From positions 1 through 36,687 of the forward strand of contig JALEKG010000026.1 of assembly GCA_022769185.1 (NCBI GenBank): a DNA stretch of 36,687 nt, written 5' to 3'. Position 1 is the first letter of the stretch, and every line of letters begins with the position of its first letter. The translations under genes were made by a program, and so were the position numbers. The notes beneath the pieces are model-generated. The model saw only the letters and a list, made by a program, of their open reading frames with translations, did not search any database and was not told the origin of the DNA. Shown piece by piece: positions 1 through 8,480 of this stretch. This stretch comes from Dorea sp. GTDB taxonomy: Bacteria > Bacillota > Clostridia > Lachnospirales > Lachnospiraceae.

Positions 1-101
1 ATGAAAACGGGGGATATAGAGAAAAATGCTTGAATCCTACCCCGCAAGTGAGTCGGAAAGTCATGATATAAGACGAAAACGGGGTAATACAGAGAGAAAT
101 G
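1..101. repeat. Imperfect direct repeat at the window edge
   Basis: Two similar stretches of about 28 bases lie at 1-28 and 72-101. Both carry GAAAACGGGG followed by an ATA.AGAG.AAATG pattern. They are separated by about 43 bases that show no gene. The left copy begins at the window edge, so the full repeat unit cannot be judged. They could be remains of a mobile-element end. No coding function is claimed. Confidence 0.35.
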
Positions 102-149
102 AGTGTGTATGCCCCTCAGTCTAGCCAAGAAAGCCAGAAAAATAGATAG

Positions 150-190
150 AATGGGGCAATTGTGTGTGGTTTATGCACGATTGCCCCATT
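150..190. terminator. Stem-loop, possible terminator or element end
   Basis: AATGGGGCAAT (150-160) pairs perfectly with ATTGCCCCATT (180-190). Pairing continues inward through TGTG/CACG with wobbles. No strong U-run follows, so it may be the end of a mobile element or a weak terminator rather than a classical intrinsic terminator. It lies directly before the truncated transposase fragment. Confidence 0.4.
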
Positions 191-205
191 CGCGTTCAGT
201 ATTAA

Positions 206-709
206 ATAAAAACTGGGTTTCTACAGGAATATTTACCAGATTACCGTATTAATCTGATTGATGCTGGGAAGGTTGAACATATCGAGAGTTTTCAAACTGA
301 TTTACAAATATTATTCAATATGTTAAAATGTAAAAATCAAAAGGAAGAACTACAGAAATATGTGAACGAGCATGCAGACTATTTTCAAGAGTTGGATGTT
401 AATACGGCCCAGGCATATTCGGTATTTCTTCATTCGAAAAAGTTATTAAAGAAAATGTTGCCTGAAAATGAAAAGAAAGAAGGGAAGGTAAACATGTGTA
501 AAGCGTTAGAAGATTTATATCAGGATGGAATTAATCAAGGAATCAGCCAAGGAATCAGTCAGGGAATCAGTCAGGGATTAGAACAGGGAAGATTACGCAT
601 CAATAGTCTAAATCAGAAGCTTGCCTCTCAAAATCGGATAGATGATATTATGAAATCAGCTGTAAGTTCGGAATATCAGGACAAATTATTAAAAGAGTTT
701 GGATTATAA
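206..709 (+). pseudogene. 5'-truncated PD-(D/E)XK (Rpn-family) nuclease/transposase fragment
   Basis: An open frame runs from just after a stop at 203-205 to 709, but the first ATG is at 320 (codons for MLKCKNQ). Translation upstream of that ATG still reads like family sequence (LPDYRINLIDAGKVEHIES). The true start and the nuclease core (the PD-(D/E)XK motifs) are therefore missing, leaving only the C-terminal part. Residues 69-91 of the ATG-initiated form contain a tandem QGIS repeat (NQGISQGISQGISQG). Gly/Gln or Gly/Glu repeats of this kind are typical of the tail of Rpn/PDDEXK-transposase proteins. Intact members are usually about 300 aa; 129 to 167 codons remain here. It is probably non-functional. 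The family assignment comes from the tail pattern and not from catalytic residues. Confidence 0.6.
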
Positions 710-773
710 AAAATCAAAGTATTTTTTGGGAAGCTTTTGGTATCTCTTTAAAAAGTTACATTGGAGAATTAGG

Positions 774-1006
774 ATGTGTGGCAGATACTATGTAGACTAT
801 GAGATGATTAACGAGATGGAGAAGCTTGTTGGATCTATAAACGAAAAGTTCAAACAGAAATTATCGGGAGATGTTTATCCTTCTCAGTACGCGGTTGTAA
901 TGACAGGAAGAGAAGTAGATATGGATACCAATTGCAGGAGATGAGGTGGGGATTTCCCCAGTATCAGAAGAAAGGCCTGCTGATGAACAGCAGAGTCTTT
1001 TCTTGA
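774..1006 (+). pseudogene. SRAP/YedK (HMCES-like) gene, frameshifted and truncated
   Basis: The ATG at 774 starts MCGRYYVDYEM, the hallmark N-terminus of SOS-response-associated peptidases. In that family Cys2 is exposed after Met removal and forms the crosslink with abasic sites in single-stranded DNA. The frame holds to about 930 (GREVDMDTN) and then stops at 942-944. The family sequence resumes in another frame from 932 ([21 protein letters not shown]), so about one base has been lost near 930-934. After NSR, close to the usual NAR.E motif, homology ends where group II intron sequence begins. No C-terminal half, including the catalytic His region, is found downstream. The gene is dead twice over. 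The family call is strong; the exact junction is approximate. Confidence 0.75.
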
Positions 1007-1197
1007 GTTTGCGCGCCATGGGCGCGCTCTAACGGGTGCAAGTCCCGAACACGCCCAGATAGTGGGAAGTGTATAGCCGAACAGCAAGGGTGTCCATCGT
1101 GAGGTGGAATCTGAAGGAAGCTGTAAGCAAATCTCTGGTCCGACGGACAGAAATCACATATAAGGCTAGGCTACGAGAGATAAGTTGGCTCACACAT

Positions 1198-1629
1198 CAG
1201 TTTAAGGCAAAACCACATGCAAAATCAGTAGCGAAGTTTAAGAAGAGAATGAAAGAACTCACTTGCCGTAGTTGGGGTGTTAGCAACAGCTATAAAGTGG
1301 AGAAACTTAATCAGCTCACAAGAGGTTGGATAAACTACTTCAAGATAGGTAGTATGAAAACACTCTGCAAGGAGCTGGATATGCGTATCCGATACAGACT
1401 TCGTATGTGCATATGGAAACATTGGAAAACTCCGCAGAATCGGATAAAGAATCTGATGAAGCTCGGGGTTGGTAAAGACACAGCGTGGATTACAGCTTAT
1501 ACAGGCAACCGGATAGCATATGTTTGTCAACGAAGAGTTTTGAATTTCGCCATTAACAAAGAAAGACTAACCCGATTTGGATTAGTCTCGATGTTAGATT
1601 ACTACGCCGAAAGGTGTGTTACTTGTTAA
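1198..1629 (+). pseudogene. C-terminal remnant of group II intron reverse transcriptase/maturase
   Basis: The frame from about 1198 encodes FKAKPHAKSVAKFKKRMKEL, then LNQLTRGWINYFKIGSMK, and ends RFGLVSMLDYYAERCVTC. This is the maturase-specific (domain X) and C-terminal region of LtrA-type intron-encoded proteins. The reverse-transcriptase palm with its YADD motif is absent. The open frame extends upstream to 1069, but that part translates intron domain I RNA sequence and is not protein-like. The deletion junction is therefore near 1196-1202, and the apparent 186-codon ORF is a chimera. Start codon and expression are doubtful. Confidence 0.75.
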
Positions 1630-1635
1630 GTTGAT

Positions 1636-1714
1636 TGAACCGCCGTGTACCGAACGGTACGCACGGTGGTGTGAGAGGTCGGGAAAATTTATTTGATTTT
1701 CCCTCCTACTCGAT
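1636..1714 (+). ncRNA. Group II intron domains V and VI
   Basis: ACCGCCGTG (1639-1647) pairs with CACGGTGGT (1662-1670). A two-base CG bulge and the inner TACC/GGTA stem follow, as expected of the catalytic domain V hairpin. Directly after it, GAGGTCGGGAAAA pairs imperfectly with TTTTCCCTCCTACTC, as in domain VI, and the element ends at CGAT. These are the only clearly intact RNA parts of the intron. Confidence 0.7.
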
Positions 1715-1722
1715 TATAAAGT

Positions 1723-1750
1723 GGGCCGCCTGATCAGGCGGCCCAATAAT
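1723..1750 (+). terminator. Perfect palindromic hairpin terminator
   Basis: GGGCCGCC (1723-1730) and GGCGGCCC (1737-1744) pair around a TGATCA centre that is itself palindromic. A loose AATAATTTT tail follows. The hairpin separates the mobile-element debris from the plsX promoter and could act in both directions. Confidence 0.7.
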
Positions 1751-1791
1751 TTTGTGTAAAAATAATTTTACTTTTGATTAATTTAAAAATA

Positions 1792-1838
1792 TTGATTTTT
1801 GAGTAGATGTCTAGTAGAATGAACCTAGTAATGCTAGG
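1792..1838 (+). promoter_or_regulatory. Promoter and possible operator of plsX-acpP
   Basis: TTGATT (1792-1797) and TAGAAT (1815-1820) are separated by 17 bases, a good sigma-A promoter. Three CTAG tetramers follow at 1811, 1825 and 1834. The last two form the inverted repeat CCTAG-TAATG-CTAGG (1824-1838), which overlaps the AGGAGG ribosome-binding site of plsX. A fatty-acid regulator could bind here, but no FapR or FabT consensus is evident; that part is inference. Confidence 0.55.
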
Positions 1839-1848
1839 AGGAATAAAG

Positions 1849-2856
1849 ATGTCAGAAATTACAAGGATAGCATTGGACGCCATGGGCGGAGACAACGCTC
1901 CCGGCGAGATGGTGAAGGGTGCGATCGATGCACTTGGCCGCGAAAAAGATATTAAAGTATATCTGATTGGAAAAGAAGATGTGGTAAATGCAGAACTTAG
2001 TCAATATACTTATGATAAAGAGCGGATCGGAGTCATTCATGCGACTGAAGTGATCGAAACCGCTGAACCTCCGGTTAATGCCATTCGTAAGAAAAAGGAT
2101 TCGTCAATTGTAGTTGGAATGAAGATGGTGAAGGAAGGAAAGGCTGATGCATTTGTATCTGCCGGAAGTTCCGGAGCAATCCTTGTCGGAGGACAGGTGA
2201 TTGTAGGCAGGATCAAGGGAGTTGAACGACCGCCGCTTGCGCCATTAATTCCGACGGAAAAAGGCGTAAGTCTTTTGATCGACTGTGGTGCCAATGTAGA
2301 TGCAAGACCATCGCACCTGGTGCAGTTTGCCAAGATGGGCTCCATCTATATGGAACATGTTCTTGGAGTTCAGAATCCAAAAGTAGGAATTGTGAATATT
2401 GGAGCAGAAGAAGAAAAAGGAAACGCTCTGGTAAAAGAGACATTTCCGCTTTTAAAAGAAGAAAAAGGGATTAACTTTATCGGAAGTGTTGAGGCCAGAG
2501 AGATTCCGCACGGGCAGGCAGACGTTGTGGTCTGTGAAGCATTTGCCGGAAATATTATCTTGAAATTGTACGAAGGTGTTGGATCTGTATTGATCGGAAA
2601 AGTGAAAGAAGGACTCATGAGCAGCCTGCGCAGTAAGATTGGAGCACTATTGATCAAGCCTGCACTCAAGACAACACTGAAATCGTTTGATGCAACTGAA
2701 TATGGCGGAGCGCCGCTTCTTGGGCTGAATGGTTTGGTTGTGAAGACGCACGGCAGTGCAAAAGCCAAAGAAGTATCCAATACACTGCTTCAGTGTGTCA
2801 CATTTAAAAAACAGAAAATTAATGAAAAAATCAAAGAAAGCATTCAACCGGAATAA
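1849..2856 (+). CDS. plsX: Phosphate acyltransferase PlsX
   Basis: PlsX turns acyl-ACP into acyl-phosphate, the donor used by PlsY to start phospholipid synthesis at the membrane. The protein starts MSEITRIALDAMGGDNAPGE, with the diagnostic DAMGGDNAP motif at residues 8-16. It also has the family blocks SAGSSGAILVGG, GANVDARP and EAFAGNIILKLYEG. I chose ATG 1849 because AGGAGG sits 7 bases upstream. The frame is open to 1807, but the extra 14 codons overlap the promoter. The length of 335 aa is normal. acpP, which supplies its substrate carrier, follows after 44 bases in the same unit. The ribosomal protein and YceD genes often found upstream are not here; mobile-element debris lies there instead. 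Confidence 0.95.
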   Translation: MSEITRIALDAMGGDNAPGEMVKGAIDALGREKDIKVYLIGKEDVVNAELSQYTYDKERIGVIHATEVIETAEPPVNAIRKKKDSSIVVGMKMVKEGKADAFVSAGSSGAILVGGQVIVGRIKGVERPPLAPLIPTEKGVSLLIDCGANVDARPSHLVQFAKMGSIYMEHVLGVQNPKVGIVNIGAEEEKGNALVKETFPLLKEEKGINFIGSVEAREIPHGQADVVVCEAFAGNIILKLYEGVGSVLIGKVKEGLMSSLRSKIGALLIKPALKTTLKSFDATEYGGAPLLGLNGLVVKTHGSAKAKEVSNTLLQCVTFKKQKINEKIKESIQPE

Positions 2857-2900
2857 GTTTCCGTTGAATAAATACGAACTATTAGAAAAGGAGAACGGGT

Positions 2901-3134
2901 ATGGAACTGGAAAAATTAAAAGAAATCATTGCAGATGTATTAAATGTGGATGCAGATGATATTACAGAGGACACAACATTTGTTGATGATCTGGGAGCTG
3001 ATTCATTGGATATCTTTCAGATTATTATGGGAATAGAAGAGACTTTCGATATTGAGATCGATAATGACGATGCAGAAAAGATTGCTACAGTAGGAGATGC
3101 TGTTGAGCAGATTAAAAATGCAACAAACAACTAG
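2901..3134 (+). CDS. acpP: Acyl carrier protein
   Basis: This 77-aa acidic protein carries growing acyl chains during fatty-acid synthesis. The motif LGADSLDIFQ (about residues 33-42) contains the Ser that receives the 4'-phosphopantetheine arm. This family usually has DSLD(T/V/I)VE here, so DSLDIFQ is a mild variant. AAGGAG lies upstream of ATG 2901. It is co-transcribed with plsX, and a strong terminator begins 10 bases after its stop, so the plsX-acpP pair is likely a self-contained unit. Length and four-helix pattern are standard. Confidence 0.95.
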   Translation: MELEKLKEIIADVLNVDADDITEDTTFVDDLGADSLDIFQIIMGIEETFDIEIDNDDAEKIATVGDAVEQIKNATNN

Positions 3135-3143
3135 GATGGATAG

Positions 3144-3177
3144 AAACGAGAAAGCCCGGTTGGGCTTTTTCGTTTTT
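3144..3177 (+). terminator. Intrinsic terminator after acpP
   Basis: AAACGAGAAAGCCC (3144-3157) pairs with GGGCTTTTTCGTTT (3162-3175), with a single mismatch around a GGTT loop and U-rich sequence in and after the right arm. It separates plsX-acpP from rnc-smc-ftsY. Confidence 0.85.
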
Positions 3178-3224
3178 CTTATACCGGAGTTACTTTAGAT
3201 TTCAATTTCCAGATGGAGTGGGAT

Positions 3225-3920
3225 ATGGGAAAGGATTTAAAAGAATTAGAAAATAAAATAGGTTATAAATTTCATGATTTTCAATTGTTGAAAAAAGCAA
3301 TGATACACAGCTCTTATGCAAATGAAATGCATTTAGCGAAGTATGAATGTAATGAACGTCTGGAATTTTTAGGAGACGCAGTTCTGGAATTGATTTCCAG
3401 TGAATTTCTGTTTAATGAAGATCACAAGATGCCGGAGGGAGAACTGACGAAAACTCGTGCAAGTATGGTATGTGAACCGGCACTGGCTTTTTGTGCACGT
3501 GATCTGGAGCTGGGAGAATATCTTCTTCTAGGGAAAGGTGAGGATGCGACCGGAGGACGTAAGCGGGAATCCATTACATCAGACGCAATGGAAGCTCTGA
3601 TTGGAGCAATTTATCTCGACGGTGGTTTTGCTAGTGCAAAAGAGTTTATACATCGTTTTATTCTGAAAGATCTGGAGAATAAAAAGCTCTTTTATGATAG
3701 CAAGACTATCTTGCAGGAGATTGTTCAGGCTCATTTTAATGAAACAATCTCCTATCGAAAAATGGGGGAAGAAGGTCCGGATCATAATAAGTCTTTTCAT
3801 GTGTCTGTTTATATCGGAGAGAAGGAATATGGTTTCGGAACCGGACGGACCAAAAAGGCGGCAGAGCAGGAAGCTGCGTATCAGAGTATCCTGAAACTGC
3901 GCCAAGAGAACATAAAGTAG
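3225..3920 (+). CDS. rnc: Ribonuclease III
   Basis: RNase III cuts double-stranded RNA in rRNA precursors and many mRNAs. The signature NERLEFLGDAVLEL is present near residues 41-54, with the catalytic acidic residues. TSDAMEALIGAIYLDGG follows. A C-terminal double-stranded-RNA-binding domain runs from about residue 155 (TILQEIVQ) to the end, with GTGRTKKAAEQEAA. The frame is open from ATG 3213, but GGAGTGGG sits just before ATG 3225, so I take the shorter 231-aa form starting MGKDLKELE. smc starts 7 bases after the stop, giving the conserved rnc-smc-ftsY order. Confidence 0.95.
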   Translation: MGKDLKELENKIGYKFHDFQLLKKAMIHSSYANEMHLAKYECNERLEFLGDAVLELISSEFLFNEDHKMPEGELTKTRASMVCEPALAFCARDLELGEYLLLGKGEDATGGRKRESITSDAMEALIGAIYLDGGFASAKEFIHRFILKDLENKKLFYDSKTILQEIVQAHFNETISYRKMGEEGPDHNKSFHVSVYIGEKEYGFGTGRTKKAAEQEAAYQSILKLRQENIK

Positions 3921-3927
3921 GTGTAAA

Positions 3928-6900
3928 ATGTATTTAAAAAGCATTGAAGTGCAGGGATTCAAATCATTTGCACATAAGATAAAATTTGACTTTCATACCG
4001 GAATTACCGGGATTGTCGGACCGAACGGAAGTGGAAAGAGTAATGTTGCAGATGCTGTTCGCTGGGTTCTGGGAGAACAACGTGTCAAACAGCTTCGTGG
4101 CGGAAGCATGCAGGACGTTATTTTTTCTGGAACAGAAAACCGCAAACCCTTGAGCTATGCGTCTGTTGCGATTACACTGGATAATTCCGATCATAAACTG
4201 CCAATTGAATTCGAAGAGGTTACTGTTTCAAGAAAATTATACCGTTCCGGAGAAAGTGAATACCTTATTAACGGGAGTCCATGCAGACTTAAGGATGTCA
4301 ATGAACTTTTCTACGATACAGGTATTGGAAAAGAAGGATATTCGATTATCGGACAGGGACAGATTGATAAAATATTAAGTGGTAAACCGGAAGAACGACG
4401 AGAATTGTTCGATGAAGCGGCAGGAATCGTAAAGTTTAAACGGCGAAAAAGTATGTCGGTAAAGAAGCTCGAAGAAGAGCGGCAGAATCTGGTCCGGGTC
4501 AATGATATCCTGTCTGAACTGGAAAAACAGGTAGGGCCTTTGAAACGTCAGTCTGAAACGGCCAGAGAATATCTGAAGAAGAAGGATGAGTTAAAAACAT
4601 ATGATATTAACATGTTCCTTCTGGAGACAGAGCGGATTCAGGAACAGATTCGGGGAACCGAGGAAAAGCTGGAGATCACCCGGACTGAACTGGAGCGGGC
4701 GAACCAGCAGTATGATGAGATGAAGGCAGAATATGAGTCGATCGAGGAGCAGGTAGACGGGATCGATCATCTGATTGAAAAGTCGAAAAGTCAGTTAAGT
4801 GAAACTACGATTCTAAAGCAGCAATTGCAGAATCAGATCGCACTTTTAAAAGAGCAGATTCACAGCGCCAGAATGAATGATGAGCATTATGACCAGCGTG
4901 CCAGAACCATTGATTCAGAGATTCAGGTTCGTGAAGAACAGCTCGACAGCCTGACTGAAGAGCAGAAATCCATCCAGAAACAGATGGAAGAACATCTGCG
5001 CAGGGAAAACCAGGCAAAAGAGGCCTTGATTGAAGTACAGGCGAGAATTGCCGCCATTACAGATTCCGTGGATCAAAAGAAGAATGATATCATGGAAATC
5101 TTGAATAACAGAGCTTCTACCAAAGCCAAGATTCAGAAATATGATACCATGCTTGAGCAGATCCAGGTTCGGAAGGCCCAGATCAGCCGTCAGATCTTAG
5201 AAGCCGGAAGCACGGCAAGTATAGAAGAGGAAAAGCTGAAAGGATATCAACAGGAACTAAAAGAAATATCCGGACAGATTATTGAATTTACACAAAAGAG
5301 TTCCCAGTATGAGGCAAAGATCAAAGAACTGCAGGAGATCATCTCAAAGCAGACTGAGCAATTCCGGGTTGGACAGACTGCTTATCACAGGGAGCAGTCT
5401 CGTCTGGAATCTTTGAAAAACATTACGGAACGGTATGACGGTTATGGAAACAGTATCCGGAAAGTCATGGACAATAAAGATAGGGAAAAAGGACTTCTCG
5501 GAGTGGTTGCAGATATCATTAAGGTATCCAGGGATTATGAGATTGCGATTGAGACCGCTCTTGGAGGAAATATACAGAACATTGTCACTGCAGATGAAGA
5601 TACAGCGAAACGGATGATCCAATTCTTGAAAAAGAACAAGTTCGGACGAGCAACTTTCCTTCCACTGACTTCTATCCGGGCGAATTCCGGGATCGGACGG
5701 TCCGAGGCGTTAAAAGAGCCTGGGGTTATTGGTACGGCAAACCAGCTGGTGCAGGTGGAGGAACAATATCGTATTCTGGCAGATTATCTCCTGGGACGAA
5801 CTCTGGTAGTTGATCATATTGATCATGGGACAGCCATTGCAAGAAAATATCATCAGACCATCCGGATCGTTACACTGGAAGGAGAACTGATCAATCCGGG
5901 AGGATCCATGACCGGTGGAGCGTTTAAGAATACCAGTAATCTTTTAAGCAGACGACGGGAGATTGAGGAATTTGAAAAGACTGTCCGCAAGTTAAAGCAG
6001 GAAATGGATGAGATGGAGGCTTCCACCGATAAGCTCAGAAAAGAGCGTGCCGGATATTATGAGAAGATGGATGCGCTGGCAGGCGAGCTTCAGAAAGCCT
6101 ATGTCATTCAGAATACTGCGAAGATGAATGCAGACCAGTCAGAGTCCAGAATCAAACACACCAGAGAACTTGAGAAAGATCTCAACGAAGAAAATTGTAA
6201 ACTGGATGTTCAGATTACAGATATTATCGATAATCAGGAATCGATCAATGTAGAACTGGACACTTCTGAAACGCTGGAAAATGATCTGTCTGAGAAAATC
6301 AAAGAGGAACAGACGGTTCTTGACAGAGAGCATGAGGAAGAAAGCACGAAGATCAAAGCCGCAGAAGAGATTCACCTTGCATATGCGAGCTTTGAACAGA
6401 AGTATCATTTCGTAATCGAAAATATGACCCGAATCCGGGAAGAAAATGAAAAGTTCCGGGCAGAACTTACAGAATTGGAAAAGAGTAAAGGCGGAACTTC
6501 CAAAGAAATCGAGGAGAAGGAACACAAGATCCAGGATCTGAAACAGACGATTGAAAATTCGAAAGAGCTCTTTGAAGAGATTCAGCAGGAGATCGAAAAA
6601 TCCAAAAAAGAGAGAGAAGCGCTCAATCTGAAACATAAATCATTTCTTCAGAAGCGGGAAGATCTGTCAAAACATATGGCAGATCTGGATAAAGAAGTAT
6701 TCCGATTGGAAAGCCAGAGAGACGGATATGAAGAGGCTTCTGAGAAACAGATCAATTATATGTGGGAAGAATATGAGATTACTTATAATCATGCAAAAGA
6801 GATGCGGGATGTAAATCTTACAGATCTTTCCAGGATGAAAAAGCGGATTCAGGAAATTAAATCTGAGATCCGTTCTCTTGGAAATGTTAATGTAAATGCG

Positions 6901-7488
6901 ATTGAGGAATACAAGCAGGTATCTGAAAGATATGAGTTCCTGAAGAATCAGCATGATGATCTGGTAGAAGCGGAAGCTACCCTTGTCCAGATTATCGATG
7001 AGCTGGATGAAGCAATGAGAAAACAGTTCAAAGAGCAGTTTGCTATGATCGCAGCTGAATTTGACGTCGTATTCAAAGAATTGTTTGGCGGCGGCAAAGG
7101 TACACTGGAACTGATGGAAGATGAGGATGTCCTGGAAGCAGGAATCCGGATCATAGCACAGCCGCCTGGAAAGAAACTTCAGAATATGATGCAGCTCTCC
7201 GGTGGAGAAAAAGCGCTGACTGCAATAGCATTATTATTTGCAATCCAGAATCAGAAACCATCTCCGTTCTGTCTCTTGGATGAGATCGAGGCGGCGCTGG
7301 ACGACAATAATGTAGTCAGATTTGCACAGTATTTGCATAAACTTACGAAAAATACACAATTTATTGTCATTACACATAGGCGCGGAACAATGACAGCGGC
7401 TGACAGATTATACGGAATCACAATGCAGGAAAAAGGAGTATCCACTCTTGTATCTGTAAGTCTGCTGGAAAATGAATTGGATCAATAG
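3928..7488 (+). CDS. smc: Chromosome segregation ATPase SMC
   Basis: SMC forms the condensin-like ring with ScpA/ScpB that organises and separates the nucleoid. Walker [10 protein letters not shown] is at residues 31-39 in the N-terminal head. Two long coiled coils (about 170-505 and 680-1020) flank a hinge that contains [10 protein letters not shown] and GGSMTGGAF. The C-terminal head carries the signature LSGGEKAL (from about 1090) and Walker [15 protein letters not shown] (about 1113-1126). At 1186 aa it is the usual length and looks intact. It lies 7 bases after rnc and 9 bases before ftsY, so the three are very likely co-transcribed. Confidence 0.97.
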   Translation: MYLKSIEVQGFKSFAHKIKFDFHTGITGIVGPNGSGKSNVADAVRWVLGEQRVKQLRGGSMQDVIFSGTENRKPLSYASVAITLDNSDHKLPIEFEEVTVSRKLYRSGESEYLINGSPCRLKDVNELFYDTGIGKEGYSIIGQGQIDKILSGKPEERRELFDEAAGIVKFKRRKSMSVKKLEEERQNLVRVNDILSELEKQVGPLKRQSETAREYLKKKDELKTYDINMFLLETERIQEQIRGTEEKLEITRTELERANQQYDEMKAEYESIEEQVDGIDHLIEKSKSQLSETTILKQQLQNQIALLKEQIHSARMNDEHYDQRARTIDSEIQVREEQLDSLTEEQKSIQKQMEEHLRRENQAKEALIEVQARIAAITDSVDQKKNDIMEILNNRASTKAKIQKYDTMLEQIQVRKAQISRQILEAGSTASIEEEKLKGYQQELKEISGQIIEFTQKSSQYEAKIKELQEIISKQTEQFRVGQTAYHREQSRLESLKNITERYDGYGNSIRKVMDNKDREKGLLGVVADIIKVSRDYEIAIETALGGNIQNIVTADEDTAKRMIQFLKKNKFGRATFLPLTSIRANSGIGRSEALKEPGVIGTANQLVQVEEQYRILADYLLGRTLVVDHIDHGTAIARKYHQTIRIVTLEGELINPGGSMTGGAFKNTSNLLSRRREIEEFEKTVRKLKQEMDEMEASTDKLRKERAGYYEKMDALAGELQKAYVIQNTAKMNADQSESRIKHTRELEKDLNEENCKLDVQITDIIDNQESINVELDTSETLENDLSEKIKEEQTVLDREHEEESTKIKAAEEIHLAYASFEQKYHFVIENMTRIREENEKFRAELTELEKSKGGTSKEIEEKEHKIQDLKQTIENSKELFEEIQQEIEKSKKEREALNLKHKSFLQKREDLSKHMADLDKEVFRLESQRDGYEEASEKQINYMWEEYEITYNHAKEMRDVNLTDLSRMKKRIQEIKSEIRSLGNVNVNAIEEYKQVSERYEFLKNQHDDLVEAEATLVQIIDELDEAMRKQFKEQFAMIAAEFDVVFKELFGGGKGTLELMEDEDVLEAGIRIIAQPPGKKLQNMMQLSGGEKALTAIALLFAIQNQKPSPFCLLDEIEAALDDNNVVRFAQYLHKLTKNTQFIVITHRRGTMTAADRLYGITMQEKGVSTLVSVSLLENELDQ

Positions 7489-7497
7489 GAGGATGGC

Positions 7498-8448
7498 ATG
7501 GCAGAGGAACAAAAACAGAAAATGGGATTTTTTAAACGACTGGTATCCGGACTCAGCAAAACCAGGGACAATATCGTATCCGGTATGGACAGTATTTTTC
7601 ACGGCTTTTCCAGGATTGATGATGATTTTTATGAAGAGCTGGAAGAAGTTCTGATCATGGGAGATCTTGGAGTACAGGCAACGGAGGATATTCTTGATGA
7701 TTTGAGAGTCAAAGTAAAAGAACAGCACATCAAAGAACCGATACAATGTCGGGAAATCCTGATCGATAGTATTAAGGCCCAGATGGATGTCGGAGAAACG
7801 GCTTATGAATTTGAGCAGAAGACTTCCGTTGTCATGGTGATTGGTGTGAATGGAGTCGGTAAGACAACGACCATCGGAAAGCTTGCCGGAAAACTTCGCG
7901 CACAAGGCAAGAAAGTGGTACTTGCAGCTGCTGACACCTTCCGTGCCGCAGCAGGAGAACAGTTGAAAGAATGGGCGAATCGTGCCAATGCGGATCTGAT
8001 CGGAGGTCAGGAAGGATCCGACCCAGCATCTGTTGTATATGATGCGGTTGCAGCTGCAAAGGCAAGGCATGCAGACGTTTTGCTGATTGATACAGCCGGA
8101 CGTCTTCATAACAAAAAGAATTTAATGGATGAACTGAAAAAGATGAACCGCATTATTGACAGGGAATATCCGGGTGCATTCCGGGAAACATTAGTGGTAC
8201 TGGATGCTACTACTGGTCAGAATGCGCTTCAGCAGGCAAAAGAATTTAATGAAGTGGCAGATATTACAGGTATCATCCTTACGAAAATGGATGGAACTGC
8301 CAAGGGAGGAATTGCGGTTGCCATTCAGGCGGAATTGGGAATTCCGGTAAAATATATTGGGGTAGGAGAAACCATTGAAGATCTGCAGAAATTTGATTCT
8401 GACACGTTTGTGAATGCATTATTTGAGATACATCCAGAGGAAGATTAA
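7498..8448 (+). CDS. ftsY: Signal recognition particle receptor FtsY
   Basis: FtsY is the membrane-associated GTPase that receives SRP-ribosome complexes and passes them to the Sec translocon. The N domain occupies about the first 100 residues. The G domain has GVNGVGKTTT (116-125), DTAGR (198-202) and TKMDGTAKGG (262-271). Like other Firmicute forms it lacks the long acidic A domain of E. coli, which explains the 316-aa length. AGGAGG precedes ATG 7498. ylxM and ffh, which often follow ftsY, are absent; ilvA comes next after 32 bases. Confidence 0.96.
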   Translation: MAEEQKQKMGFFKRLVSGLSKTRDNIVSGMDSIFHGFSRIDDDFYEELEEVLIMGDLGVQATEDILDDLRVKVKEQHIKEPIQCREILIDSIKAQMDVGETAYEFEQKTSVVMVIGVNGVGKTTTIGKLAGKLRAQGKKVVLAAADTFRAAAGEQLKEWANRANADLIGGQEGSDPASVVYDAVAAAKARHADVLLIDTAGRLHNKKNLMDELKKMNRIIDREYPGAFRETLVVLDATTGQNALQQAKEFNEVADITGIILTKMDGTAKGGIAVAIQAELGIPVKYIGVGETIEDLQKFDSDTFVNALFEIHPEED

Positions 8449-8480
8449 AGGAAAAGTATGAAGTAAAAGAGGAGAGAAAT

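Larger units (their letters stand above)
1007..1714 (+). mobile_element. Group II intron remnant with internal deletion
   Basis: The 5' part (about 1007-1195) has the GC-rich start (GCGCGCCATGGGCGCGC) and the GGGTGCAAGTCCCGAACACG stretch typical of domain I of bacterial group II introns. The maturase C-terminus follows at about 1198-1629. A domain V hairpin and a domain VI-like stem then end at CCTACTCGAT (about 1714). Intact bacterial introns of this kind are about 1.8-2.5 kb, so well over 1 kb is missing, including the reverse-transcriptase core. It lies against the broken SRAP gene, so insertion into that gene is likely. The 5' boundary is uncertain by several bases. Self-mobility is impossible, and splicing is unlikely because much of the RNA is missing. 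Confidence 0.75.

Noticed and set aside
530-590. Short repeats suggesting a CRISPR array
   Set aside because: The units are 12 bases in phase with codons for QGIS, with no spacers.
1069-1200. N-terminal part of the 186-codon frame over the intron
   Set aside because: It translates group II domain I RNA sequence; only the part from about 1198 is maturase protein.
6139-6636. A hydrophobic 165-codon minus-strand frame opposite smc
   Set aside because: The Phe/Leu-rich product is the expected reverse of a coiled-coil rich in Glu/Lys codons.
7408-8109. A 233-codon minus-strand frame opposite the end of smc and ftsY
   Set aside because: It mirrors well-supported genes and shows no recognisable protein features beyond random Cys/Phe-rich sequence.
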